Shown piece after piece: positions 50,981-59,387 of a DNA stretch of 64,000 nt; the first letter of the stretch is position 1; each line of letters opens with the position of its first letter. The DNA is taken from assembly GCF_900106675.1 (NCBI RefSeq), contig NZ_FNOB01000016.1, forward strand, positions 1 through 64,000, given 5' to 3'. Source of the DNA: Allgaiera indica. GTDB lineage: Bacteria > Pseudomonadota > Alphaproteobacteria > Rhodobacterales > Rhodobacteraceae. The notes beneath the pieces are model-generated. The model did no database searches and was not told where the DNA came from. It saw only the letters and a program-made list of their open reading frames with translations. The position numbers were made by a program, and so were the translations under genes.

Positions 50981-52939
50981 ATGAGCCTTGACCAGTCCGC
51001 TATTTCCCTGACATTCCCCGATGGCAACAGCCGCGAATTCCCGCGTGGCGTGACCCCGGCCGAGGTGGCCGCCGACATCTCGAAGTCGCTGGGAAAGAAG
51101 GCGATTTCGGCGCAGGTCGACGGCCGGCACTGGGATCTGCAATGGCCGATCGAGGCCGATGCGAAGATCGCCATCAACACCCTGTCCGACGACGCCCCGG
51201 CGCTGGAACTGATCCGCCACGACCTGGCCCACATCATGGCCCGCGCGGTGCAAGAGCTGTGGCCCGACGTCAAGGTCACCATCGGCCCGGTGATCAAGGA
51301 CGGCTGGTACTACGATTTCGACCGGGCCGAACCCTTCACCCCCGAGGATCTGGGCGCGATCGAGAAGAAGATGAAGGAGATCATCAATCTTCGCGATCCG
51401 GTGCGCACCGAGGTCTGGGACCGCGACCGCGCCATCGCCCATTACCGCAAGACCGGCGAGCCCTACAAGGTGGAGCTGGTCGAGGCGATCCCGGCCGACC
51501 AGAAGATCCGGATGTACTGGCACGGCAATTGGCAGGATCTGTGCCGCGGCCCGCATCTGCAGCACACGGGCCAGGTGCCCGCCGATGGTTTCAAGCTGAT
51601 GAGCGTGGCCGGCGCCTACTGGCGCGGCGACAGTTCAAAACCGATGCTGCAGCGCATCTACGGCGTTGCCTTCAAGAACCGCGACGACCTGAAGGCCCAT
51701 CTGACCATGCTGGAAGAGGCCGCCAAGCGCGACCACCGCAAGCTGGGCCGCGAGATGGACCTGTTCCACATGCAGGAAGAGGCCCCGGGCCAGGTGTTCT
51801 GGCATCCGAACGGCTGGACGATCTACACCACGCTGCAGGATTACATGCGCCGCAAGCAGCGCGCCGGCGGCTATGTCGAGGTCAACACCCCCCAGGTGGT
51901 CAGCCGCGTGCTGTGGGAGAAATCCGGCCACTGGGCAAATTATCAAGAGAACATGTTCATCGTCGAGGTCGACGAGGAACACGCGCGCGAGAAGACGATC
52001 AACGCGCTGAAGCCGATGAACTGCCCCTGCCATGTGCAGATCTTCAACGTCGGGCTGAAATCCTACCGCGACCTGCCCCTGCGCATGGCCGAGTTCGGAT
52101 CGTGCAACCGCTATGAGCCTTCGGGCGCGCTGCATGGCATCATGCGGGTGCGCGGCTTCACCCAGGACGATGCGCATATCTTCTGCACCGAGGACCAGAT
52201 CGAGAGCGAGACCAAGCGCTACATCGCTTTCCTGTCGGACATCTACCACGACCTTGGCTTCGACAATTTCAAGATCAAGTTCTCCGACCGGCCGGAATCG
52301 CGCGCCGGGTCGGATGAGGTCTGGGACAAGGCCGAGGCGGCGCTTCTGTCGGCCACTCGCGCCGCCAATTGCGATGTCGAGCTGAACCCGGGCGAAGGCG
52401 CCTTCTACGGGCCGAAGCTGGAATTCGTGCTGACCGACGCGATCGGGCGCGACTGGCAATGCGGCACTCATCAGGTGGATTTCGTGCTGCCCGAACGGCT
52501 GGATGCCAGCTACATCGGCCAGGATGGCGCCAAGCATCGCCCGGTGATGCTGCACCGCGCCACGCTGGGCAGTTTCGAGCGTTTCATCGGCATCCTGATC
52601 GAAAGCCACGCCGGGAAACTGCCGATGTGGCTGGCACCGCGGCAGGTGGTGGTGGCCTCGATCGTGTCCGAGGCCGACGATTATGTGCATGAGGTCGTGA
52701 ACACCCTGCGCGCCGCCGGCGTCCGGGCCGAGGCCGACACCCGCAACGAGAAGATCAACTACAAGGTCCGCGAACATTCGCTGGGCAAGGTGCCGGTGAT
52801 CCTGGCGATCGGCATGAAAGAGGTCGAGGAGCGCAGCGTTTCGGTCCGCCGGCTGGGCGAGAAAACGACCCAGACCGTACCGCTGGACGGCATCGTCGGC
52901 GATCTGGCCGCCGAGGGCACACCGCCCGACCTGCGTTGA
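50981..52939 (+). CDS. thrS: Threonine--tRNA ligase
   Basis: This 652-aa class II synthetase has a TGS domain (about 1-65), an editing domain with H-x3-H in [16 protein letters not shown] and [12 protein letters not shown], and a catalytic core containing NCPCHVQIF (zinc cysteine), [24 protein letters not shown] (motif 2) and [13 protein letters not shown]. The C-terminal anticodon domain contains [19 protein letters not shown]. The ATG at 50981 follows GAGGAGGAAGG. No long leader or T-box is present. A strong start site and regular codon use suggest high expression. It is divergent from the glycosylase gene. Confidence 0.98.
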   Translation: MSLDQSAISLTFPDGNSREFPRGVTPAEVAADISKSLGKKAISAQVDGRHWDLQWPIEADAKIAINTLSDDAPALELIRHDLAHIMARAVQELWPDVKVTIGPVIKDGWYYDFDRAEPFTPEDLGAIEKKMKEIINLRDPVRTEVWDRDRAIAHYRKTGEPYKVELVEAIPADQKIRMYWHGNWQDLCRGPHLQHTGQVPADGFKLMSVAGAYWRGDSSKPMLQRIYGVAFKNRDDLKAHLTMLEEAAKRDHRKLGREMDLFHMQEEAPGQVFWHPNGWTIYTTLQDYMRRKQRAGGYVEVNTPQVVSRVLWEKSGHWANYQENMFIVEVDEEHAREKTINALKPMNCPCHVQIFNVGLKSYRDLPLRMAEFGSCNRYEPSGALHGIMRVRGFTQDDAHIFCTEDQIESETKRYIAFLSDIYHDLGFDNFKIKFSDRPESRAGSDEVWDKAEAALLSATRAANCDVELNPGEGAFYGPKLEFVLTDAIGRDWQCGTHQVDFVLPERLDASYIGQDGAKHRPVMLHRATLGSFERFIGILIESHAGKLPMWLAPRQVVVASIVSEADDYVHEVVNTLRAAGVRAEADTRNEKINYKVREHSLGKVPVILAIGMKEVEERSVSVRRLGEKTTQTVPLDGIVGDLAAEGTPPDLR

Positions 52940-52952
52940 AGCGCGGCCCGGC

Positions 52953-53468
52953 CTAGCGCAACCGCCGGGGCCGATGCCGGCGCCAGACGATCCGGGCCGC
53001 GACCTCGGGGCCGTCGAGCGCGGCGATCAGGGTATGGGTATCCAGCCCCGGCAGCCCCGCGAAGGCGTCGAACAGCGCCTCGGCGCCTTCGGCGGCGATC
53101 GGGATGAAAAGGATCGTGCCGTCGGGCTGCGACAACCGCCAGGCCCGCTGGCCCAGATGCGCAACCAGGGACAGCTCGGACAACTCGGCCAGCGCGACAT
53201 AGCCGCCGTGCAGCGGGCCGAAATAGCCGATCTGGCCTTCGATCACCTCGACCACGCCGGGCGCGCCGGCACCACGGAAGAATCGTACCCGGCGGACCGC
53301 CAGAAGGCCAAGCCCGGCGCCGATCAGTCCGATCGCGCCGCCCAGCACCGCAAAGAACGGCCCACCCCAGGAAACGACCCACAACCCCAGGCACACGATC
53401 GTGGCGGCAGCGATCGCCTCGCGCCAGCGATACAGCAGGGATACCGCTTCGGGTCGCAAGAAGGCCAT
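52953..53468 (-). CDS. Hypothetical two-helix membrane protein
   Basis: This 171-aa protein has two membrane helices close to the N terminus (AAATIVCLGLWVVSWGG and VLGGAIGLIGAGLGLLAV, about 20-60). A cytoplasmic or periplasmic beta-rich part follows, with FFRGAGAPGVVEVIEGQIGYFGP and ILFIPIAAEGAEALFDAFAGLPGL. The layout suggests a PH-like or DUF-type domain after the anchors. I recall similar uncharacterised proteins beside rsmE and thrS in Rhodobacteraceae. It ends 13 bases after thrS on the opposite strand and starts about 38 bases after the rsmE stop, probably in the same transcript. Confidence 0.75.
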   Translation of the reverse strand: MAFLRPEAVSLLYRWREAIAAATIVCLGLWVVSWGGPFFAVLGGAIGLIGAGLGLLAVRRVRFFRGAGAPGVVEVIEGQIGYFGPLHGGYVALAELSELSLVAHLGQRAWRLSQPDGTILFIPIAAEGAEALFDAFAGLPGLDTHTLIAALDGPEVAARIVWRRHRPRRLR

Positions 53469-53506
53469 GGCTCAGACCTCTGGCACGGGCCGACGGGCGG
53501 CAAGGC

Positions 53507-54241
53507 TCACCGCCAGTCCCCGTGCCGCATCTGCCACAGCGTCAGCGCCGCCACCGCTGCGGTATCGGCGCGCAGGATGCGCGGCCCCAGCGCGGTGGGA
53601 TGCGCCTGCGGCAGCGCGGCCAGACGCTTGCGCTCGGCTTCGGAAAAGCCGCCCTCGGGGCCGATCAGGATCGCCCAGGGCGCACCCTCCGGCACATGCG
53701 GCGCTGCAGCCGGCGCCGGCGCCGCCGCCAGCGACTCATCGCAAAACATCAGCTGCCGTTCGGCCGGCCAATCGGCCAGCAGCCGGTCGAGCCGGGTCAG
53801 TTCGGCGACCTCGGCGACGTTGGTGGCGCCGCATTGCTCGGCCGCCTCGACCGCATGGGCCTGCAGACGGTCCTGCCGGATGCGTTCGGAATTGGTGAAC
53901 TCGGTCTGCACCGGCACAATCCGGGCGGCGCCCATCTCGGCCGCCTTCTCGACGATGAAATCGGTACGCGCCTTCTTGATCGGCGCGAACAGAAGCCACA
54001 GGTCGGGCAACGGCTGCAACGGCCTGGTCTGCGCGCGGCAGGCCAGCGTGCCGCCCTTCTTGCCGGCTTCGGCCACCTCGGCCAGCCATTCGCCATCGCG
54101 CCCGTTGAAGACCAGAACCTGCCCCCCCGCGGCCAGCCGCATCACCCCGAAAAGATAATGCGCCTGGTCCCGCGACAGAGGAACCGATTGCCCCGCCCCA
54201 AGCGGGTGATCTACATAGAGCCTGATCTTCGCCACCGACAT
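53507..54241 (-). CDS. rsmE: 16S rRNA (uracil(1498)-N(3))-methyltransferase RsmE
   Basis: This 244-aa SPOUT-class enzyme methylates U1498 of 16S rRNA. It starts with the PUA-like region (AKIRLYVDHPLGAGQSVPLSRDQAHYLFGVMR). The trefoil-knot signature is AILIGPEGGFSEAERKRLAALPQ, followed by LGPRILRADTAAVAALT. KARTDFIVEKAAEMGAARIVPVQTEFTN is also typical. I chose the ATG at 54241 over one eight codons upstream because the latter would overlap the divergent ubiA start. Only 12 bases separate the start codons, so promoters lie within the opposing genes. Confidence 0.95.
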   Translation of the reverse strand: MSVAKIRLYVDHPLGAGQSVPLSRDQAHYLFGVMRLAAGGQVLVFNGRDGEWLAEVAEAGKKGGTLACRAQTRPLQPLPDLWLLFAPIKKARTDFIVEKAAEMGAARIVPVQTEFTNSERIRQDRLQAHAVEAAEQCGATNVAEVAELTRLDRLLADWPAERQLMFCDESLAAAPAPAAAPHVPEGAPWAILIGPEGGFSEAERKRLAALPQAHPTALGPRILRADTAAVAALTLWQMRHGDWR

Positions 54242-54253
54242 GAGGCCGAACTT

Positions 54254-55225
54254 ATGCCCGAGCATCGCGGAACGCCAGCGCCGACGGGAGAGGTCTTCGA
54301 CGCCTACAGCGGCAATTGGGTCGACCGTCTGGCCCCGGCCTGGAGCCGCCCCTACCTGCGCCTGTCACGCGCCGACCGCCCGATCGGCACCTGGCTTTTG
54401 CTGCTGCCCTGCTGGTGGGGCGTCGCGCTGGCCGCCGCCGCCGATCCGGCCGGCCCGGGCTGGCGCGACCTGTGGATCGCCCTGGCCTGCGCGATCGGCG
54501 CCTTCCTGATGCGCGGCGCCGGCTGCACCTGGAACGACATCACCGACCGCGAGTTCGACGCCGCCGTGGCCCGCACCCGATCTCGGCCGATCCCGTCGGG
54601 CCAGGTCAGCGCGAAACAGGCCGCCGTCTGGATGGCGGTGCAGGCGCTCATTGCTTTCGGGGTCCTGCTGACCTTCAACGCCGCGGCGATCGGGTTGGGG
54701 GTGGCGTCCCTGGTGCTGGTCGCGATCTATCCCTTTGCCAAGCGCTTCACCTGGTGGCCGCAAATCTTCCTGGGGCTCGCGTTCAACTGGGGCGCGCTCC
54801 TGGCCTGGACGGCGCATACCGGCAGCCTTGGGTGGCCGGCGGTGCTGCTGTATCTGGCGGGGATCTGCTGGACGCTGTTCTATGACACGATCTATGCCCA
54901 TCAGGACAAGGAGGACGACGCGCTGATCGGCGTGAAATCCACCGCGCGCCTCTTCGCCCAGAACACCAAGCCCTGGCTACGCGGCTTTCTGATGGCGTCG
55001 GTCGCGCTGATGGGGCTGGCGGTGATCGTGGCGCTGGCCGGGCACGCCAATGTCCTGGCGCTGGTGATCGCACTGGCCGGGGTCTGGGGGTTCGGCTGGC
55101 ACATGGCCTGGCAATTGCGCCGGCTCGACATCGACGATCCCTCGGTCTGCCTCTCACTTTTCCGTGGCAATCGCGATACGGGGCTGATTCCTGCGCTGTT
55201 TCTCGCCATCGCGGCGCTTGCCTGA
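54254..55225 (+). CDS. ubiA: 4-hydroxybenzoate octaprenyltransferase UbiA
   Basis: This 323-aa membrane prenyltransferase attaches the isoprenoid tail to 4-hydroxybenzoate in ubiquinone synthesis. Asp-rich motif 1 is NDITDREFDAAVARTRSRP (from residue 94) and motif 2 is YDTIYAHQDKEDD. About eight helices span the inner membrane, for example WLLLLPCWWGVALAAAA near 47-63. The ATG at 54254 leaves 12 bases to the divergent rsmE start. A hydrophilic N-terminal stretch of about 35 residues precedes the fold. It is followed after 91 bases by the OmpA-type gene. Confidence 0.96.
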   Translation: MPEHRGTPAPTGEVFDAYSGNWVDRLAPAWSRPYLRLSRADRPIGTWLLLLPCWWGVALAAAADPAGPGWRDLWIALACAIGAFLMRGAGCTWNDITDREFDAAVARTRSRPIPSGQVSAKQAAVWMAVQALIAFGVLLTFNAAAIGLGVASLVLVAIYPFAKRFTWWPQIFLGLAFNWGALLAWTAHTGSLGWPAVLLYLAGICWTLFYDTIYAHQDKEDDALIGVKSTARLFAQNTKPWLRGFLMASVALMGLAVIVALAGHANVLALVIALAGVWGFGWHMAWQLRRLDIDDPSVCLSLFRGNRDTGLIPALFLAIAALA

Positions 55226-55316
55226 TTGCGCGCGGCCCCGCGCCTGACGTAAGCAGGGCCCGGCCGCGGGCCGACCGCGCCACTGCCCCCGGCCGACGCA
55301 CGACAGAAGGACCCAG

Positions 55317-57377
55317 ATGCGCCACTTCCAAAGCATGCTCGCCCTCGCCGCATTCGTGCTCGCAGCCGCGCTCAGCTATCTCGGCGCCCTGTGGGGGGTC
55401 TCGGTGGTCGAGGCGCGCTCGGCCGAGGTCGTGCATGAAAGGCTAAGCCAGGCGGGACTCGACTGGGTCCATGTCAGCCCCGATGGCCTGCTGTTGCATC
55501 TGACCGGCACCGCGCCGACCGAAGCGACGCGGCTGCGCGCGATCTCGGTCGCCAGTTCGCAAGTCGACCCCAGCAGGGTGCTCGACAACATGTCGGTCAC
55601 GCCGCCCAAGCAGATCACTGCGCCGCGGTTCTCGGTCGAATTGCTGCGCAACGAAAGCGGGATCTCGCTGATCGGGCTGGTGCCGGATTCGACCGGCCAC
55701 GATCCGATCCTGAAGAAGGTCGATCCGCTGGCGGGCAAGGGCAAGGTCACCGACATGCTGGAAACAGCGGATTACCCCGCGCCCCGGCACTGGTCGGAGG
55801 CGCTGGATTTCGGCCTGGCAGCGCTGGCCAAGCTGCCGCGCTCAAAAATCTCGATCGCGGCGGACAGGGTTTCGATTACCGCGATTTCGGATTCGATCGA
55901 CGCCAAACGCCAGCTCGAGGCCGAATTGGCCCAGATGGCGCCTTCGGATCTGAAGGTCGCGCTCAGCATCTCGGCGCCGCGCCCGGTGATCACCCCGTTC
56001 ACCCTGCGTTTCGTAAGCGACGAGACCGGCGCCCGGTTCGACGCCTGTTCGGCCGATACCGACGCCGCGCGCAGCCAGATCATCGCCGCCGCGATCGCCG
56101 CCGGTGCCAAGGGCAAGATCCACTGCACCGTCGGCCTGGGCGTACCTTCGCCGCAATGGGGCAAGGCGGTGGTCGACGGCATCCGCGCGGTCCAGGCGCT
56201 GGGCCGGGCATCGATCACCTTCTCGGATGCCGATGTGACGCTGTTGGGCGACAGCTCGGTCAGCCAGACCAAGTTCGACCGCGTCGCGGGCGATCTGGAG
56301 GCAAAGCTGCCCGATGTCTTCTCGCTCAAGGCGACACTGGCGAAGAAGAAGACCGACCAGGGCAAGGGCCCGGTCGAATTCGTCGCCACCCTCAGCCCGG
56401 ACGGCCAGGTCGAGATGCACGGCCGTCTGGGCAGCGCCCTGACACGCACCGCAGTGACCAGCTACGCCAGGGCCGCGTTCCCCGACCAAGGCGTCTACAA
56501 CGCCACCCGCATCGACAAGGAAGTACCCGACGGCTGGCCGGTGCGGGTGCTCGCGGGCCTTCAGGCCTTGTCCTATCTACACCGCGGCGCGCTGCTGGTG
56601 CGGCCCGACACGGTGAACGTGACCGGCATCAGCGGCGATCAGGACGCCAGCGACGAAGTCTCGCGCGTGCTGTCGGACAAGCTGGGCCAGGGCCAGGCTT
56701 TCAAGGTCTCCGTCAAATATGACAAGAAGCTTGATCCCAACGCCGGGCTGCCCAGCCCGCAAGAATGCGTTGACACCGTGAACGGCATTCTCAAGAAGCA
56801 CCAGATCACCTTCGATCCGGGCTCGGACAAGATCGACGGCGCGGCGTCCTCCGTGATGGACCAGGTGGCCGACGCGCTGCGCAATTGCACCCGCGTCCCG
56901 ATCCTGATCGCGGGCTATACCGACAACCAGGGCCGGGCCGAGATGAATCTGGCGCTCAGCCAGAAGCGGGCGCAGGCCGTGCTGAACGGGCTGCTGGCGC
57001 GGCGGGTGTCGATCGCGAATTTCCGCGCCAAGGGCTTTGGCGAGGCCGACCCGATCGCCGACAATTCGACCCAGGCCGGACGCGAGGAAAATCGCCGGAT
57101 CGAGTTTTCGCTGATCGCGAGCAGCAAGCCCGCGACGGCAGCGCCCGGCACGGATGGGGCCCAAGGCCCGAAGACCGCCCCATCGAAGGACACACCGGGC
57201 GGCGCCACGTCTTCCGGCGTAGACAAGGCCGCCCCGGCCGGGCCAGGCAAGACCGCTGCGCCAAGCCAGGATGGTTCGGCGGACCAGAACGCTGCTGGCG
57301 CACCGTCGGGAGAGAAATCCGCCCCAACGGCGAACGGCGAAGCCGCGATCCGCCCCAAGCTGCGGCCGAAAAAGTGA
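55317..57377 (+). CDS. OmpA-family protein with BON-like repeats
   Basis: This 686-aa envelope protein has one N-terminal helix or signal anchor (MLALAAFVLAAALSYLGALWGV). BON-like modules in the middle (about 40-460) include LDWVHVSPDGLLLHLTGTAPTEATR, a pattern of strand-helix repeats. A C-terminal OmpA peptidoglycan-binding domain (about 490-605) has TFDPGSDKIDG, ILIAGYTDNQGRAEMNLALSQKRAQAVLNGL and GFGEADPIADNSTQAGREENRRIEF. A disordered Pro/Ala/Gly tail ends in Arg/Lys. The gene is followed 19 bases later by a small membrane protein gene. A cell-wall anchoring role is inferred. Confidence 0.9.
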   Translation: MRHFQSMLALAAFVLAAALSYLGALWGVSVVEARSAEVVHERLSQAGLDWVHVSPDGLLLHLTGTAPTEATRLRAISVASSQVDPSRVLDNMSVTPPKQITAPRFSVELLRNESGISLIGLVPDSTGHDPILKKVDPLAGKGKVTDMLETADYPAPRHWSEALDFGLAALAKLPRSKISIAADRVSITAISDSIDAKRQLEAELAQMAPSDLKVALSISAPRPVITPFTLRFVSDETGARFDACSADTDAARSQIIAAAIAAGAKGKIHCTVGLGVPSPQWGKAVVDGIRAVQALGRASITFSDADVTLLGDSSVSQTKFDRVAGDLEAKLPDVFSLKATLAKKKTDQGKGPVEFVATLSPDGQVEMHGRLGSALTRTAVTSYARAAFPDQGVYNATRIDKEVPDGWPVRVLAGLQALSYLHRGALLVRPDTVNVTGISGDQDASDEVSRVLSDKLGQGQAFKVSVKYDKKLDPNAGLPSPQECVDTVNGILKKHQITFDPGSDKIDGAASSVMDQVADALRNCTRVPILIAGYTDNQGRAEMNLALSQKRAQAVLNGLLARRVSIANFRAKGFGEADPIADNSTQAGREENRRIEFSLIASSKPATAAPGTDGAQGPKTAPSKDTPGGATSSGVDKAAPAGPGKTAAPSQDGSADQNAAGAPSGEKSAPTANGEAAIRPKLRPKK

Positions 57378-57396
57378 CAGTGGAAGGAACCGAGTG

Positions 57397-57723
57397 ATGA
57401 ACCGCATCCAATTCATCGTCGCCACGGCGATCATCCTCTTCGTGGCCTTCGCGCTGGGGTGGTTCGCCCATTGGCTGATCCACCGATTCACCCGGGTCAG
57501 CCAGTCCGACCTGTCCGAGCTGGACAAGATGGCGCGCGACCTGCACGAGGCCGAGGAAACCCGCGATCAGGCGATCGAATACGTCCAGGCGCGCGAGGCC
57601 GAGCTGACCAACCAGTTGAACCAGACAGAGGCCGAATTGCGTGCCGCCATGGACGGCCTGCGCGAGGCCCGCGCCGAAGCCGAGCACATGCGCAGCCAGC
57701 TCGACCGCTCGTTGCGCAGCTGA
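57397..57723 (+). CDS. Small membrane protein with coiled coil
   Basis: This 108-aa protein has one N-terminal helix (FIVATAIILFVAFALGWFAHWLI, about 6-28) and then a long charged helix (about 40-105; LSELDKMARDLHEAEETRDQ, EAELTNQLNQTEAELRAAMDGLREARAEAEHM) likely to form a coiled coil. The ATG at 57397 follows GGAAGG. It starts 19 bases after the OmpA/BON-type gene and is probably co-transcribed, which suggests a shared envelope role. No family name can be given with certainty. Confidence 0.8.
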   Translation: MNRIQFIVATAIILFVAFALGWFAHWLIHRFTRVSQSDLSELDKMARDLHEAEETRDQAIEYVQAREAELTNQLNQTEAELRAAMDGLREARAEAEHMRSQLDRSLRS

Positions 57724-57901
57724 CGCCGCCCATGCCCCGCGCGGTGCCGTGCTGACCTGCGCCCGCGGGTCCGGCGCCGGCGCGACCGGCTGCCATGCGA
57801 TGGCCGGGCGGCGGACGCAAACCGGCTTTTCTCTCCCTGCCCTTGACTTGCCCCCTTCGCCGCGACAGTTGTGCGAAACTTGCGAAGGATCGGAGCGCTG
57901 A

Positions 57902-59272
57902 ATGTCCATACCTCAATCCGGCGGCGGGCCGATCGAACGGTTCGAACAACTGGCCGAATACATGGAAGCCGGCTGCAAGCCCAAGCAAGACTGGCGCATC
58001 GGCACCGAGCACGAGAAATTCGGCTATTGCAAGGACACGCTGCTGCCGCTGCCCTATGAGGGGCCGCGCTCGATCCTGGCCATGCTGGAGGGCCTGCGCG
58101 ACGGCTACGGCTGGAGCCCGGTCGAAGAGAAGGGCAAGCTGATCGGGCTGACCAAGGACGGCGCCAATGTCAGCCTCGAACCCGGCGGCCAACTGGAACT
58201 GTCGGGCGCGCCGCTAGAGACGATCCATCAGACCTGCGACGAGGTGAACGAACACCTGCGCGAGGTCCAGACCGTGGCCGAGCGCATCGGCGCGGGCTTC
58301 ATCGGGCTGGGCGCCGCGCCGGTCTGGACGCATGAGCAGATGCCGCTGATGCCCAAGGGCCGCTACAAGCTGATGGACGGCTATATGCGCAAGGTGGGCA
58401 CGCTGGGCACCCAGATGATGCGCCGCACCTGCACCGTCCAGGTCAACCTCGATTTCGGGTCCGAGGCCGATTTCGTGCAGAAGATGCGCGTCGCGCTGGC
58501 GCTGCAGCCGGTGGCGACCGCGCTGTTTGCCAATTCGCCCTTCTTCGAGGGCAAGGTGAACGGCTTGAAATCCTGGCGTTCGCGGATCTGGCGCGACCTC
58601 GACAATTCCCGCACCGGGATGCTGCCCTTCGCCTTCGAGGACGGCTTCGGCTTTCAGCGTTATGTCGATTACATCCTCGATGTGCCGATGTATTTCGTCT
58701 ACCGCGACGGCCATTACATCGACGCCCTCGGCCAAAGCTTCCGCGATTTCCTGAAAGGCGAACTGCCTGCCCTGCCGGGCGAGAAGCCGACCCTTTCGGA
58801 CTGGGCCGACCACATGACCACCGCCTTCCCCGAGGCCCGCGCGAAGAAATTCATCGAGATGCGCGGCGCCGACGGCGGGCCATGGCGGCGCCTGTGCGCG
58901 CTGCCCGCGTTCTGGGTCGGGCTGCTCTACGATCAGTCCGCGCTGGATGCTGCCTGGGACGTGGCCAGGGGCTGGGATGCGGAAACCCGCGACGCGCTGC
59001 GCGTGGCGGCCTCGGTCGACGCGCTGCACGCCAGGGTGGGCAGGATCGACATGCGCGATCTCGCGCGCGAATTGCTGGCGATCTCCGAGGCCGGATTGAA
59101 AGCGCGCGCGCGCGAAGGCGGCGAGGGGATGATCCCGGACGAGACCCATTTCCTTGATGCGCTGAAGGACAGCGTCGAAAGCGGCAAATCGCCCGCCGAC
59201 GAATTGCTGGACCATTACAACGGCGACTGGCACGGCGATCTGAACCGCATCTACGCAGAATACAGCTACTGA
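57902..59272 (+). CDS. gshA: Glutamate--cysteine ligase (plant/alphaproteobacterial type)
   Basis: This 456-aa enzyme (GCS2 family) makes gamma-glutamylcysteine, the first step of glutathione synthesis. Marks are WRIGTEHEKFGYCKD near the N terminus, SLEPGGQLELSGAPLETIHQ, LGAAPVWTHEQMPLMPKGRYKLMDGYM, TCTVQVNLDFGSEADFV and SRIWRDLDNSRTGMLPF. The form is the one shared by alphaproteobacteria and plants rather than E. coli GshA. The ATG at 57902 is preceded by GGATCGGAG. It stands in a plus-strand run but has its own 178-base upstream gap. Confidence 0.95.
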   Translation: MSIPQSGGGPIERFEQLAEYMEAGCKPKQDWRIGTEHEKFGYCKDTLLPLPYEGPRSILAMLEGLRDGYGWSPVEEKGKLIGLTKDGANVSLEPGGQLELSGAPLETIHQTCDEVNEHLREVQTVAERIGAGFIGLGAAPVWTHEQMPLMPKGRYKLMDGYMRKVGTLGTQMMRRTCTVQVNLDFGSEADFVQKMRVALALQPVATALFANSPFFEGKVNGLKSWRSRIWRDLDNSRTGMLPFAFEDGFGFQRYVDYILDVPMYFVYRDGHYIDALGQSFRDFLKGELPALPGEKPTLSDWADHMTTAFPEARAKKFIEMRGADGGPWRRLCALPAFWVGLLYDQSALDAAWDVARGWDAETRDALRVAASVDALHARVGRIDMRDLARELLAISEAGLKARAREGGEGMIPDETHFLDALKDSVESGKSPADELLDHYNGDWHGDLNRIYAEYSY

Positions 59273-59387
59273 TCGCGCAGGCACCATGCCCGGAAGGTGA
59301 CAGGCGCGGACCGCTTTCGCACCCTGGCGCCGCCTCTGCCGCATCGGGCCTATGGACCGCCGCACCCGCCCGGGTTACACAATATCC

